DNA of 59,852 bases from Flavivirga aquimarina (GCF_030540835.1 NZ_JAUOEK010000150.1:1-59852), one strand, 5' to 3'. Positions 26,953 through 36,807 are shown, counted from the stretch's first letter. The notes: generated from the sequence alone by a model not told the origin. Made by a program: numbers and translations.

Positions 26953-29900
26953 ATGGAAGTAAGAAATTACTATTTAGTGCTAACGCTAATGGTGTTTGGT
27001 GTCATGTCATCGTTTGCACAAGAAAAAGTTATTTCCGGTACTATTGTGGATGCAAATAATATACCATTACCGGGAGCAACCATTATCGTTAAGAACTCTA
27101 CTAATGGCACCTCAGCAGATTTTGACGGGAATTATTCAATTAAAGTAAATCAGGGAGGAACTCTGGTTTTTAGTTTTGTTGGGTATATAACCCAAGAAAT
27201 TATAGTTGGTGCATCAAACAGTATTAATGTGGCCATGCGAGAAGACAGAACAAACCTTGAAGAGGTTGTCGTTGTAGCATATGGTTCGCAGACAAGAGAG
27301 TCTATAGTTGGATCTGTAGGAGTTGTTTCAAGTACAGTTATAGAGACTCAGCAAGTAACGTCCCCTTTAAGAGCATTACAAGGAGCCGTACCAGGATTGA
27401 GTTTAATAACAGCAGGAGGTCAACCGGGAAGTAACCCAATTATTAGAATTAGAGGGATTTCGAGTGAGAGCTTGGAAAGAGGTCCTTTAATTGTGGTAGA
27501 TGGCGTACCGTTTAATGGTAACCTTAATACAATAAGTCAGGATCAAATCGAATCTGTTTCAGTATTAAAGGACGCTTCTTCATCTGCGTTATATGGCTCA
27601 AGAGCTTCAGGAGGTGTTATATTGATTACAACCAAAAAGGGACATATAAACACAGCTCCAAAAGTAACATTGAGATCCCAGATTGGGATATCTAATCCAA
27701 CCATTGGGATTCATAATTTAGCTGAGCCTGAAGATTATCTCAAGTTAACCTGGCAAGCTTTAAAAAATACCAATCAATACGAAAATGGTCAGACTGCAAC
27801 CGTAGCAGCTCAAAGTGCGACAAATGAACTGGTTGATTACTTAGGCTATAATCCATATAGTGCAACAAACCCAATAGATGTTAACGGTAATTTGGTGGCA
27901 GGTGCAAACTTGTTATGGAATTCTAATTGGGAAGAAGAAATTATTAGAGAAGATTACCTTAGAGTAAATCATAATATTAGTGTATCAGGAGGTGGTGAAA
28001 AAACAAGATATTTTATGTCTTTGGATTATTTAAATGAGGACGGACCTGTTATGCCTTCTAATTTCGAAAGAGTAGCTTCAAGATTAAATTTAGAAACTCA
28101 AGTAAATGATTGGCTTAAAGTAGGGCTTAATACCAGTTTTTCACGCTCTAGTTCTAATAATCCGGATCAAACAAGTGGGAACACAACGCAAGTCATTTCC
28201 TGGATTTATGGATTATCCAGTATTTACCCAATATACGCACGTGATGCCAACGGAAATTTGATTAGAGATGATGCTGGAAATCGTATTTTCGATTTAGGAA
28301 ATGGGCTCGTTACCGGGCAGGCAGTAAATAGTACAAGACCGGTTTTTGGAGGAGAAAACATTTTGGCAGGTCTAACTTTAGGAAAAGAAAAAAGAGTACT
28401 AACCAATTATTTGGCAAATGCTTTTGCAGAGGTAAACCTTTATAAAGGGTTAACATTCAGGACCCAATTGAGTTATGAAAATTATATGTTTGATTCTTAT
28501 AGTTTTGATGACGATAAGATAGGCATTGCTTCAGGTGAAGATGTAAAAGGAAGAGTAAGCCAGCAAAGAAACTTAACAACGACCCTTAATGCTATACAAT
28601 CTTTAAATTATAAGAGGAATTTTGGAGATCATAATATCTCTATTGATGCTATAACAGAGGCTTATACAAATACTCAGGATGATTTACTGGCACAAGGTAC
28701 TGGTTTTTTACCTGGAGTAGAAAACTTGGATGGAAGTAGGACCCCAGAAGGTGTTGGAGGCAATATTCTTACATCGAGGCTTAATAGTTATTTAGGGAGA
28801 CTTAACTATAATTTTAATGAAAAATATTTTGGTGAGTTTTCAATAAGAAGAGATGGATCTAGCCGTTTTCATGAAGATACAAGATGGGGTAATTTCCTAG
28901 CCGGTGGTGTGAGTTGGATCGTATCTAAAGAGAATTTCTTGAATGAAAGTAATACACTCACATTTTTAAAACTTAGAGGGTCTTATGGCGAAATAGGAAA
29001 TAATAGAACGACAAGCCTTTTTCCTTATCAATCCGTATTTCGAACAGGTTTTGTTAATGAAGGCAATTCGGGTATATTATTAGAAGGTGTCTCTGATGTA
29101 AATTTAAGATGGGAAAAAGTAGAGTCTTTAAATATTGGAGCCGATTTCGAATTGTTTAATGGAACAATATCAGGAACTCTTGAATACTATAGTAAAGAAT
29201 CTGTAGACTTAATTATGGATAAGCCACTTCCTTCTTCTTTGGGAGTTAATAAAATTGTAACAAATATAGGATCCATTAAAAATTATGGATGGGAAGCATC
29301 ATTAAGATCTATTAATTTTAATTCTGATGATTTTACATGGACCACTGGAGTTAATTTTGCATTAAACAAGAACGAATGGACCAAATTATCACAAGATCAG
29401 ATTATCGTTGGGTCTAAACGTTATATAGTTGGTGGTTCTATTTTTGATTTCTATATTCGGGAGTGGGCAGGAGTAGACCCAGCAGATGGACGTGGTATGT
29501 GGTTTACGGATGTATTGGATGCTAATGGTGATGTTATTGATAAAGTAACAACGAAAGATTATGACGATGCAACAAGATATGAACAAGGAAAAACATCATT
29601 GCCGGATATAGAAGGCGGATTTACTTCTTTTATAAGATACAAGCAATTTGATTTGAATATTTTGTTTAATTATAGTTTTGGAGCTTATTTATTAGACAGT
29701 GACTATTCTCTGCTTATAAATCCTTTTAAAAACCCTGGCGGAAGTGCTCATCCCGATAATTTTAATGCATGGCAAAACCCTGGAGACATTAGCAATGTTC
29801 CATTATTATTAACAAGTAATAATGATCATGCATCTCGTTCTACGCGCTTCTTATATAAAAATGATTATGTAAGATTAAAAAGTTTGACGCTTGGATATAA

Positions 29901-30084
29901 TCTTCCACAAACAACAATCGAAAGAATAGGATTAAGCAAATTGAGGTTGTTTCTACAGGCAGATAATATTTTTACCTGGCAATCACATAAGGGAATTGAT
30001 CCAGAGCAAGCATTTAATGGTGTTACGAATAACAGATCACCATTATCTAAAACAATTACATCTGGGATTATTTTAGAATTTTAA
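26953..30084 (+). CDS. SusC/RagA TonB-dependent outer-membrane transporter (second)
   Basis: A 1043-residue TonB-dependent receptor. The signal peptide ends near MSSFAQ. A carboxypeptidase-regulatory-like domain with FVGYITQEI is followed by LEEVVVVAYGSQTRESIVGS, the SusC box with A in place of the usual second G. The plug includes LQGAVPGLSL and VLKDASSSALYGSRASGGVI, and the barrel ends with the aromatic terminus SGIILEF. It is only distantly similar to the first SusC, so a different substrate is likely. No glycosidase, protease or lyase lies in the vicinity, so the cargo cannot be inferred. Confidence 0.95.
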   Translation: MEVRNYYLVLTLMVFGVMSSFAQEKVISGTIVDANNIPLPGATIIVKNSTNGTSADFDGNYSIKVNQGGTLVFSFVGYITQEIIVGASNSINVAMREDRTNLEEVVVVAYGSQTRESIVGSVGVVSSTVIETQQVTSPLRALQGAVPGLSLITAGGQPGSNPIIRIRGISSESLERGPLIVVDGVPFNGNLNTISQDQIESVSVLKDASSSALYGSRASGGVILITTKKGHINTAPKVTLRSQIGISNPTIGIHNLAEPEDYLKLTWQALKNTNQYENGQTATVAAQSATNELVDYLGYNPYSATNPIDVNGNLVAGANLLWNSNWEEEIIREDYLRVNHNISVSGGGEKTRYFMSLDYLNEDGPVMPSNFERVASRLNLETQVNDWLKVGLNTSFSRSSSNNPDQTSGNTTQVISWIYGLSSIYPIYARDANGNLIRDDAGNRIFDLGNGLVTGQAVNSTRPVFGGENILAGLTLGKEKRVLTNYLANAFAEVNLYKGLTFRTQLSYENYMFDSYSFDDDKIGIASGEDVKGRVSQQRNLTTTLNAIQSLNYKRNFGDHNISIDAITEAYTNTQDDLLAQGTGFLPGVENLDGSRTPEGVGGNILTSRLNSYLGRLNYNFNEKYFGEFSIRRDGSSRFHEDTRWGNFLAGGVSWIVSKENFLNESNTLTFLKLRGSYGEIGNNRTTSLFPYQSVFRTGFVNEGNSGILLEGVSDVNLRWEKVESLNIGADFELFNGTISGTLEYYSKESVDLIMDKPLPSSLGVNKIVTNIGSIKNYGWEASLRSINFNSDDFTWTTGVNFALNKNEWTKLSQDQIIVGSKRYIVGGSIFDFYIREWAGVDPADGRGMWFTDVLDANGDVIDKVTTKDYDDATRYEQGKTSLPDIEGGFTSFIRYKQFDLNILFNYSFGAYLLDSDYSLLINPFKNPGGSAHPDNFNAWQNPGDISNVPLLLTSNNDHASRSTRFLYKNDYVRLKSLTLGYNLPQTTIERIGLSKLRLFLQADNIFTWQSHKGIDPEQAFNGVTNNRSPLSKTITSGIILEF

Positions 30085-30099
30085 AAAAATTAAAGGAAA

Positions 30100-31551
30100 A
30101 TGAAAACATTCAAAATTATATACAAAAAGTTTCTATTAGTTTTTATAACGACTATACTGTTTAGCTGCTCAAAAGACTTTTTAGATGAGCCTCAAAATAC
30201 GGCAGGACTTCCAGAAAACGTTGTTTTTTCAGATAGAGAAATTGTACAATCTTTTGTGACAGGAATTTATGATAGATACAAAGGGCAGTGGGATAATGAT
30301 TTAACAGATGGTGTGAATAATTCATCTGTTGATACAGGAGGCTTGTACGCTATGTATTTTGCAAGAACCGTTAAAGGAAATGATTTGATTCAGGCACCTT
30401 CACTTTTTAGGTTTGATTATGCTCACGATAATAAACAACCTACCTATAGAAGGACAAATTTTACATGGACCTTTAACTATGAAATTGTAAATTATGCAAA
30501 CGTATTAATTAATGGTGTTGAAAATAGCCCGGATTTAGACGAAGTAACTAAAAAAGAGTTTATTGCAATAGGAAAAGTGATACGTGCGTTTCATTATTTT
30601 CAAATAGCCTTAGAATTTGCTCCAAATTATAACAACGATAGAACAGTAGCAAGAATTCCTATTTATACTGGACCGGCGACAGGAAATGCTCCAAGCCCCT
30701 TATCAGATGTTTATGATTTAATACTATCAGACTTAAAAGCTGCCATTCCGGATTTATCGGAAGAAAGGTTAGGTAAAAGTTATATTAACAAATCGGTTGC
30801 TAACGGCATTTTAGCACGTGTATTATTGGTAACTCAAGATGATTGGACTTTGGCTGCTTCATCAGCAAAAGCTGCTTATGGAGGTAATGCTTCATCTGCT
30901 GTGGTTTCAACAAATTGGGGTAATGGTTTTGATGAATTATCAGATCAGGACTGGCTGTGGGGGCACTTTCAAAATGGTATAAGCGAATCTAATTTTTATT
31001 GGTTATCACCACATAGTATGACCGACCATAAAGGAGATGGATATAGCGCTACTTTCATAAATACGAATTTTAGAGACATGTTTTCTGATACAGATGTTAG
31101 GAAGTTGTTTGAAGATTTATATAATTCTTCAACAGCCTATAGAGAATTTGTTACGAATAAGTTTGTATTTACATTTGCATCAGATGTGCCTTTAATGCGT
31201 AAATCTGAAATGGTATTGATCGATGCAGAAGCACAATATAATTTAGGGAATGAGACTGGAGCCAGAAACTTACTATTTGCATTGCAACAAGATAGAGATC
31301 CTAATGCGACAATATCTACTAATTCTGGGAGTGCACTTATGAACGAGATCTTGTTAGAAAGGCGTAAAGAACTCTACGGAGAAATAGGAGTAGAATGGTT
31401 TGATGCTAAAAGGCTTAGGTTACCTATTAATAGAGATCCGGAGCATAGAATCGTTGTAAATGTTCCTGCCGATAGCGAATTGTTTTATTTAAGCATTCCG
31501 CAATCAGAAATAGATGCAAATCCTAATATGGATGCTAGTCTTAACCAATAA
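30100..31551 (+). CDS. SusD/RagB substrate-binding lipoprotein (second)
   Basis: A 483-residue SusD-type lipoprotein (lipobox LFSC) beginning 15 bases after the SusC gene. Diagnostic elements are the N-terminal FLDEPQNTAGLPENVVFSD segment, IAIGKVIRAFHYFQIALEF, a C-terminal LMRKSEMVLIDAEAQYNLG helix, and ILLERRKELYGEIGVEWFDA. It should form the lid of the second SusC transporter at the cell surface. Confidence 0.93.
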   Translation: MKTFKIIYKKFLLVFITTILFSCSKDFLDEPQNTAGLPENVVFSDREIVQSFVTGIYDRYKGQWDNDLTDGVNNSSVDTGGLYAMYFARTVKGNDLIQAPSLFRFDYAHDNKQPTYRRTNFTWTFNYEIVNYANVLINGVENSPDLDEVTKKEFIAIGKVIRAFHYFQIALEFAPNYNNDRTVARIPIYTGPATGNAPSPLSDVYDLILSDLKAAIPDLSEERLGKSYINKSVANGILARVLLVTQDDWTLAASSAKAAYGGNASSAVVSTNWGNGFDELSDQDWLWGHFQNGISESNFYWLSPHSMTDHKGDGYSATFINTNFRDMFSDTDVRKLFEDLYNSSTAYREFVTNKFVFTFASDVPLMRKSEMVLIDAEAQYNLGNETGARNLLFALQQDRDPNATISTNSGSALMNEILLERRKELYGEIGVEWFDAKRLRLPINRDPEHRIVVNVPADSELFYLSIPQSEIDANPNMDASLNQ

Positions 31552-31563
31552 ATTAAAAACGAC

Positions 31564-32310
31564 ATGAAAAAAATATTATACATATTAACAATTGTATTGT
31601 CCCTATCGTCTGTTTTAAGTTGTGAGAAAAATGACGATTCCCCAATTATTATTAATATTAATTATGTGGGTTTTGAATCTGGTTTTATTTTAGGATCAGA
31701 CCCTATAGGAACAGCATCAGAAGAAGTTCGTATAGCTGCATCTAATACTACAAATAGCGATAGAACTTTTAATATAGTTATTGATGCAGATTTAACAACT
31801 GCTGACCCTTCTGCATATTCTTTCCCTTCAACAGTAACTATCCCAGCAAATACTAATTTAGGAAGTTTTGTTGTAGAGGTTAATGGTGAAAACATAAATG
31901 CTTTGGGCGATGATATTCTTGCTATTAAATTTGTTTCAGATGAGGAAAATCTTCTTATTAGCGATCCTATTAGTTTAAATTTAAGACAAGTTTGCCCTAA
32001 TCCAGAAGTGGTTTTAGATATAACATTCGATGATTTCCCAGGTGAAATTTATTGGGCTGTACTGGATTCAGGTGATAATATAGTTTTTGAAAGTGCTGAT
32101 GGAGGCGCATATGGCGCTTATAGCGGCGAAGCTGGAGAGATGATATCAAGATCATTATGTATATTACAATCTGGAATCTATACCTTTCAAATTCAAGATC
32201 AGTATGCAGATGGTGCAGGTCCGTTTACAATATCCTATGATGGAAGTATTATATTTTCATCAGATGGAGTCTATGGGGGTGGGGTAGAAACAGAATTTAC
32301 TGTAAATTAA
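31564..32310 (+). CDS. Small surface lipoprotein of the second SusCD operon
   Basis: A 248-residue lipoprotein (lipobox SVLSC, Cys20) of unknown function. Residues about 30-140 look like a Calx-beta or DUF4843-type beta-sandwich, with the phrase ADPSAYSFPSTVTIPANTN. The C-terminal part (about 145-248) is a second beta domain with WAVLDSGDNIVFES and GIYTFQIQDQYADGAGPF, a pattern also seen in accessory domains of secreted proteins. As the third gene after SusC and SusD (12-base gap), it occupies the place of a SusE-like auxiliary glycan- or ligand-binding protein. That role is inferred from position. Confidence 0.7.
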   Translation: MKKILYILTIVLSLSSVLSCEKNDDSPIIININYVGFESGFILGSDPIGTASEEVRIAASNTTNSDRTFNIVIDADLTTADPSAYSFPSTVTIPANTNLGSFVVEVNGENINALGDDILAIKFVSDEENLLISDPISLNLRQVCPNPEVVLDITFDDFPGEIYWAVLDSGDNIVFESADGGAYGAYSGEAGEMISRSLCILQSGIYTFQIQDQYADGAGPFTISYDGSIIFSSDGVYGGGVETEFTVN

Positions 32311-32348
32311 GCATTAAGCCCTCATAAATTAACTAAACTAAACTTAGG

Positions 32349-32380
32349 AAAAACCGAGATATTTATCTTGGTTTTTTTTA
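32349..32380. terminator. Bidirectional terminator between SusCD operon and lspA
   Basis: The stem AAACCGAGA/TCTTGGTTT (one G-T pair) is flanked by A-rich sequence on the left and eight T residues on the right, so it can end transcripts from both convergent operons. Confidence 0.7.
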
Positions 32381-32381
32381 T

Positions 32382-32888
32382 TTATACAGTTTTCTTTTTA
32401 AAACTAGTTAAAACAAGAATAATCATACCTGTAGTTACAGACAAGTCGGCCATATTAAAAATACCAGTTCTAAAAATACCGCCCAAATCTATAAAGAAAA
32501 AATCAGTAACTTTTCCATAAACGATACGATCGTACACATTAGCTAATCCACCACCAATAATACTCGAGAAAGCAAAAAGAGAAAGTGTATCTAAGCTTTT
32601 ATTTTTAAAAACATGTACTAATACAAAGCCGAGCACAACTATGGGTAAAATAAGTAATAGAATAATTCTAAGAGTTGGGTTTAAGTCGCTACCCATACCC
32701 AGAAAAGCACCTTCGTTTTCAACATTCATCATTAAAAAAGCATCTCCTATTAAAGAAATACGTTCGCCGGGATTTATATTTGTTCGGAGTTCAATATGAG
32801 TGCGAACCAGTGTTTTAGAAATTTGATCGACAGCAATCGTTAAAACAATAACTAATAAAATATAAATAGAACGTTTAGTGAATTTCAT
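32382..32888 (-). CDS. lspA: Lipoprotein signal peptidase (signal peptidase II)
   Basis: LspA cleaves the signal peptide of prolipoproteins after lipidation of the conserved Cys, so it matures the many lipoproteins encoded here. The 168-residue protein has four membrane helices. The catalytic aspartates are in ANVYDRI (Asp120) and FNMADLS (Asp148); family motifs DQISK (Asp21) and VENEGAFLG are also present. Its start codon directly abuts the stop of fabD, so the two are co-transcribed and probably translationally coupled. Confidence 0.95.
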   Translation of the reverse strand: MKFTKRSIYILLVIVLTIAVDQISKTLVRTHIELRTNINPGERISLIGDAFLMMNVENEGAFLGMGSDLNPTLRIILLLILPIVVLGFVLVHVFKNKSLDTLSLFAFSSIIGGGLANVYDRIVYGKVTDFFFIDLGGIFRTGIFNMADLSVTTGMIILVLTSFKKKTV

Positions 32889-33782
32889 TTAGTCGTTAGT
32901 TTCAAAAGTTGCCGAAGCTGTTTGAGATTCTCTATTAATCTTCTTTACCAGACCTTGCAATACTTTACCGGGGCCAACTTCTGTAAATAGAGTGGCACCA
33001 TCAGTAATCATTTGTTGTACAGATTGTGTCCAACGTACCGGAGCTGTTAATTGAGAAATTAAATTAGTTTTTATAGCCGTTTCATCAATAACAGCATTCG
33101 CCGTTACATTTTGATAAATAGGACAATTAGGTTTACTAAATACGGTATTTTCTATGGCAGCTGCCAATTCTTCGCGAGCAGGTTCCATTAATGGTGAATG
33201 AAAAGCACCTCCAACAGGTAATACTAAGGCTCGGCGTGCACCTTCTTCTTTTAACGATTCACAAGCTTTATTTATGGCTTCAACTTCTCCCGATATTACC
33301 AGTTGCCCCGGGCAGTTATAGTTTGCTGCAACAACAACACCATCAGTGGTAGCACATACTTTTTCAACAATATCGTCATCTAATCCTAAAACAGCAGCCA
33401 TGGTACTTGGTTGTAATTCACAAGCTTTTTGCATAGCCAAAGCACGTTGAGATACTAACGTTAGTCCATCTTTAAAATTTAAGGCACCGTTTGCTACTAA
33501 TGCAGAAAATTCCCCAAGAGAATGTCCGGCAACCATTTCTGGTTTAAACGTATCACCTAATGTTTTTGCTAAAATTACTGAGTGTAAAAATATAGCAGGC
33601 TGCGTTACTTTAGTTTCTTTAAGATCTTCTGCAGACCCTTCAAACATTATGTCTGTAATATTGAAACCAAGAATATCATTTGCCTGTTCAAATAATTCTT
33701 GAGCTAAAGGGGAGTTTTCGTAAAGGTCTAAACCCATGCCTGAAAATTGAGCACCTTGACCCGGAAATATATATGCATTCAT
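32889..33782 (-). CDS. fabD: Malonyl-CoA:ACP transacylase
   Basis: FabD transfers malonyl groups from CoA to acyl carrier protein for fatty-acid elongation in the cytoplasm. The 297-residue protein shows FPGQGAQFSGMG at the N-terminus, the nucleophile in GHSLGEFSA (Ser88), and the histidine region GGAFHSPLMEPA. It is of standard length. It heads a two-gene operon with lspA; a -7-like box (TACTTTTG on the minus strand, 33810-33817) lies about 28 bases upstream. Confidence 0.96.
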   Translation of the reverse strand: MNAYIFPGQGAQFSGMGLDLYENSPLAQELFEQANDILGFNITDIMFEGSAEDLKETKVTQPAIFLHSVILAKTLGDTFKPEMVAGHSLGEFSALVANGALNFKDGLTLVSQRALAMQKACELQPSTMAAVLGLDDDIVEKVCATTDGVVVAANYNCPGQLVISGEVEAINKACESLKEEGARRALVLPVGGAFHSPLMEPAREELAAAIENTVFSKPNCPIYQNVTANAVIDETAIKTNLISQLTAPVRWTQSVQQMITDGATLFTEVGPGKVLQGLVKKINRESQTASATFETND

Positions 33783-33809
33783 GTACTAGTAGTTATCGTT
33801 TTGGTGCTG

Positions 33810-33817
33810 CAAAAGTA
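33810..33817 (-). promoter_or_regulatory. Possible -7 box for fabD-lspA
   Basis: TACTTTTG on the minus strand matches TAnnTTTG and is followed by C, as often seen. No TTG occurs at the usual -33 distance, so confidence is limited. Confidence 0.3.
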
Positions 33818-33848
33818 TAAATAAAATCTTTAAAAAGATATAAGTATC

Positions 33849-33975
33849 GTTCTGAAGGCTCAGAACTGTTAGAAAATAGAATCAAGACTTAAATTTAACT
33901 TGATTAGAAAAATATTGCACTTTTATCGATAAGGTCTATGTTCTTGTTTCTGAAAGCGAAGCGGTCTATTTTCTA
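33849..33975. repeat. Inverted-repeat element between FAD gene and fabD
   Basis: A 7-bp hairpin GTTCTGA/TCAGAAC (33849-33866) is followed by a perfect 11-bp inverted pair, TAGAAAATAGA (33870-33880) and TCTATTTTCTA (33965-33975), enclosing 84 bases. No gene is visible within it. Confidence 0.35.
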
Positions 33976-33978
33976 CTA

Positions 33979-35535
33979 TTACAAATTCATAATAGCAGCT
34001 TCAGCACAACGTTCCCCATCCATAGCAGCAGATATAATACCACCGGCATAGCCCCCACCTTCACCACATGGAAATAAATTGGATACTTCTGGATGCTGTA
34101 ATTGTTCGTTTCTGGGAATACAAACAGGTGATGAGGTTCTGGATTCTACTCCAACAATATTCGCCTCAGCAGTATAATAGCCTTTCATTTTTTGTCCGAA
34201 AGCAAGAAATCCTTTTCTAAGTCTGCTTCCTATTAATTTTGGTAATAATGAATGCAAAGGAGCCGATTTTAATCCTGGTTGATAGGAGGTTGGGTTTAAA
34301 TCGTTCGATAGTTTGCCTTCCACAAAATCGGTGAGTCTTTGTGCTGGTGCGACCTGACTTCTACCTCCGGATGTAAAGGCTAGCTTTTCTAAATTTTTCT
34401 GATATTCTAACCCTTTTAAAACACCAAATTTTTCATATTTATGTAAATCAACATCTGCATTAATTTCAACGACGATACCCGAATTGGCATACAGGTTATT
34501 TCGTTTAGAAGGCGACATACCATTTACTACAACTTCACCATTTGCTGTTGCTGCGGGTACTATAAAACCACCGGGACACATACAAAAGGAATAAACCCCT
34601 CTGTTGTTTACCTGATTTACTAAACTGTAAGAGGCAGCAGGAAGTAATGCATTACGTTCGCCACTGCAATGGTACTGTATAGAGTCTATAATGTGTTGTG
34701 GATGCTCTACCCGTACTCCCATAGCAAAGGACTTAGCTTCTAACGCTATGTCTTTTTTATGTAGTAAATAAAAGATATCACGAGCAGAATGTCCAGTGGC
34801 TAAAATAACCTTGTTTACAGTCATTTCACTGCCATTTTGCAATTGAATGGCCTGTATGTTATTTTTCTTAATTATAAAATCGACTACCCGGGTTTCAAAA
34901 TGAACCTCGCCACCGTAATTTAAGATGGTTTCTCTAATATTTTGAACCACTTTGGGTAATTTATTAGTACCGATATGAGGGTGAGCATCAATTAAAATTT
35001 GATTGGTAGCACCATGAAATACTAAATTTTCAAAAATGCGTCTAACATCCCCTCGCTTTAAGCTTCGGGTATATAATTTCCCATCACTATAAGTGCCAGC
35101 ACCACCTTCACCAAAACAATAGTTAGAATCATTGTTTACAAAATGATCTTGGTTTATGGCCTTTAAATCCCGACGACGGTCTTTCACATTTTTACCGCGT
35201 TCTAATACAATCGGTTTATAACCTAATTCAATACAACGCAAAGCAGCATACATACCAGCTGGGCCAAACCCAATAATATGAATGGGTTTAGCTTTAGAGA
35301 CATCTTTATAATCAAATTGGTATTCAGAAGTTTTAGGTAATGCTTCTCTAATATAAACGGCAACCTTATAGTTGAAGATTATTTTTGGTTTTCGGGCATC
35401 AATAGATTTTCGAAGGATTTTAATGCCTGTTATAACTTCTTTATCAATATCTAAAGCATGTGCCGATTTTATTGTTAAAATATCATTACGCTCTTCTTCT
35501 TTAAGTGAAATACGAAGCTGAATTTCTTTTACCAT
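33979..35535 (-). CDS. FAD-dependent dehydrogenase (COG2509-like)
   Basis: A 518-residue flavoprotein of a widespread but poorly characterised oxidoreductase family. An N-terminal ferredoxin-like extension (about residues 1-85) precedes the dinucleotide-binding motif GFGPAGMYAALRCIELGYK. The second FAD signature occurs as ILATGHSARDIFYLL, CMCPGGF lies near residue 330, and the C-terminal FAD motif CGEGGGYAGGIISAAMDG is strong. It is probably cytoplasmic. The substrate is unknown. It lies 43 bases downstream of the DinB-like gene on the same strand. Confidence 0.85.
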   Translation of the reverse strand: MVKEIQLRISLKEEERNDILTIKSAHALDIDKEVITGIKILRKSIDARKPKIIFNYKVAVYIREALPKTSEYQFDYKDVSKAKPIHIIGFGPAGMYAALRCIELGYKPIVLERGKNVKDRRRDLKAINQDHFVNNDSNYCFGEGGAGTYSDGKLYTRSLKRGDVRRIFENLVFHGATNQILIDAHPHIGTNKLPKVVQNIRETILNYGGEVHFETRVVDFIIKKNNIQAIQLQNGSEMTVNKVILATGHSARDIFYLLHKKDIALEAKSFAMGVRVEHPQHIIDSIQYHCSGERNALLPAASYSLVNQVNNRGVYSFCMCPGGFIVPAATANGEVVVNGMSPSKRNNLYANSGIVVEINADVDLHKYEKFGVLKGLEYQKNLEKLAFTSGGRSQVAPAQRLTDFVEGKLSNDLNPTSYQPGLKSAPLHSLLPKLIGSRLRKGFLAFGQKMKGYYTAEANIVGVESRTSSPVCIPRNEQLQHPEVSNLFPCGEGGGYAGGIISAAMDGERCAEAAIMNL

Positions 35536-35578
35536 GAGGTAAAATTACTTAAATTTAAAAGAACGATTTTTTAAAAGT

Positions 35579-36097
35579 TTATTTATGTGTAAAGTAACGT
35601 TCGTTTAAAATATTAAGATGATGTTTTGCGTGTCCAATGATGGTGAATCCAATAGCGAGTGCCGTAATTTCTTTTTCGGAACAAATGCCGGTTTTATGAA
35701 GCATATCTTTGCTAAAACTTTCAAACAATATAGTATTCGACTGTCTTACGAATTTAAACTCTTTTAACAAGTCTTCAATGCTTCTATTATTAGCATTAGA
35801 GTTTTCGGCATATATGTTTTCATCAAAGCCCAAAAGCGCCTTTGGTTCAGACCGAGCTATGGATAAAGCTCTGTAAGCAAATATTCTTTCAGTATCAATA
35901 ACATGTTGAAGCAATTCTTTAGGAGTCCATTTGTTTGATTCATATCTGTATTCCCCATGTAGTATGAGGTTTTTAGAAATACTGTCAAAAATAGTTTCAC
36001 TGTTTCTTAAGCCACTTATTAAGTCAATATCGTTATCTACCAAAGCGATATATCTGTCGTAAAAGTTTGGAATAAATTTTAAGTCGGATTTTTTCAT
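35579..36097 (-). CDS. DinB-family four-helix protein
   Basis: A 172-residue protein of the DinB/YfiT-like metal-binding superfamily, in which three histidines hold a metal for thiol-dependent transferase chemistry. Candidate ligands are the His in KELLQHVIDTERIF (near residue 66) and those in IGHAKHHLNILNERYF near the C-terminus. The fold is all-helical. The partner thiol and substrate are unknown. It starts a few bases after the PPOX-family gene, so the pair is probably one transcript. Confidence 0.8.
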   Translation of the reverse strand: MKKSDLKFIPNFYDRYIALVDNDIDLISGLRNSETIFDSISKNLILHGEYRYESNKWTPKELLQHVIDTERIFAYRALSIARSEPKALLGFDENIYAENSNANNRSIEDLLKEFKFVRQSNTILFESFSKDMLHKTGICSEKEITALAIGFTIIGHAKHHLNILNERYFTHK

Positions 36098-36101
36098 TGT
36101 T

Positions 36102-36764
36102 TTAGGCTTTATGCTTTTTATAATAAGTTACTACGTGTTTGGGTGTTCTAATTTGCCTTGGTAACAAGGCGTCTTTAACAGGAAGTTTCGCGACCTGCTT
36201 TAATGGTACGATGCCTGCCCAAACAGGAAACTCTAAATCACTTTTTTCATCCTGAACCCCTACGTCTCTAATTTTTGCCGAAGCAGTTTGTATTTCCATT
36301 TCGAGAACTAGTGTGCTATTCAGCTCTTTAAGATTCATAGGTCTTAATGTATCCCATCGGCCAGGAATCATGTGATCCAGAACACATTTTAAAGCCGTTT
36401 TCTTTTCTTCCCGATCTTCAACTTCTGTAATGCTGGTAAATAGTGTAGCAGATCTGTAATTTACCGAATGATGAAATCCGGAACGAGCTAATACAAGTGC
36501 ATCTAAATGCATGATGGTCATACTGGCTTCTTTGGCTTCTAAAAGAGCTAATAGCATTCTGTTTTTTAGGGAGCCGTGTAGATATATTTTATTTTCTATT
36601 CTACCGTAAGCCATAGGCAAACAAATAGCTTTCCCTTTGTAATTGTAGCTTACGTGTCCTACAAATCCTGCGTCCAGAATATTATTTATTTCCTCTACAT
36701 CATAAACAGCTCTTTTGGGCCCTCGTTTTACTTGATTTAGTTCTGATGTTGTGTAAGTTGACAT
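36102..36764 (-). CDS. Pyridoxamine 5'-phosphate oxidase-family flavoprotein
   Basis: An FMN-binding split-barrel protein related to PNP/PMP oxidases. The ATG at 36764 (MSTYTTSELNQ) is preferred over the longer frame to 36833, because the extra 23 residues fall in the shared promoter region and do not match the fold. That gives 220 residues. Recognisable parts are NILDAGFVGHVSYNYKGKAI, YLHGSLKNRML and VNYRSATLF. It is divergent from a MocR-type gene, a pairing often seen when the regulator controls vitamin B6 or related metabolism. The exact reaction is unknown. Confidence 0.83.
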   Translation of the reverse strand: MSTYTTSELNQVKRGPKRAVYDVEEINNILDAGFVGHVSYNYKGKAICLPMAYGRIENKIYLHGSLKNRMLLALLEAKEASMTIMHLDALVLARSGFHHSVNYRSATLFTSITEVEDREEKKTALKCVLDHMIPGRWDTLRPMNLKELNSTLVLEMEIQTASAKIRDVGVQDEKSDLEFPVWAGIVPLKQVAKLPVKDALLPRQIRTPKHVVTYYKKHKA

Positions 36765-36785
36765 AACTATCCGATTTGATTGATG

Positions 36786-36807
36786 TTTGTTATTTAAAAC
36801 AAATTTA
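36786..36807. promoter_or_regulatory. Inverted repeat and -7 box in PPOX/MocR divergent promoter
   Basis: TTTGTT (36786-36791) and AACAAA (36798-36803) form an inverted pair across a 6-base spacer. It overlaps TAAATTTG on the minus strand (36800-36807), a good TAnnTTTG match for the PPOX gene. It could be an operator of the adjacent MocR protein; this is a positional inference. Confidence 0.3.

Noticed and set aside
33849-33975. Possible insertion-sequence remnant between the FAD gene and fabD
   Set aside because: The inverted pair is only 11 bp and AT-rich, with no coding trace, so it is listed only as an inverted repeat.
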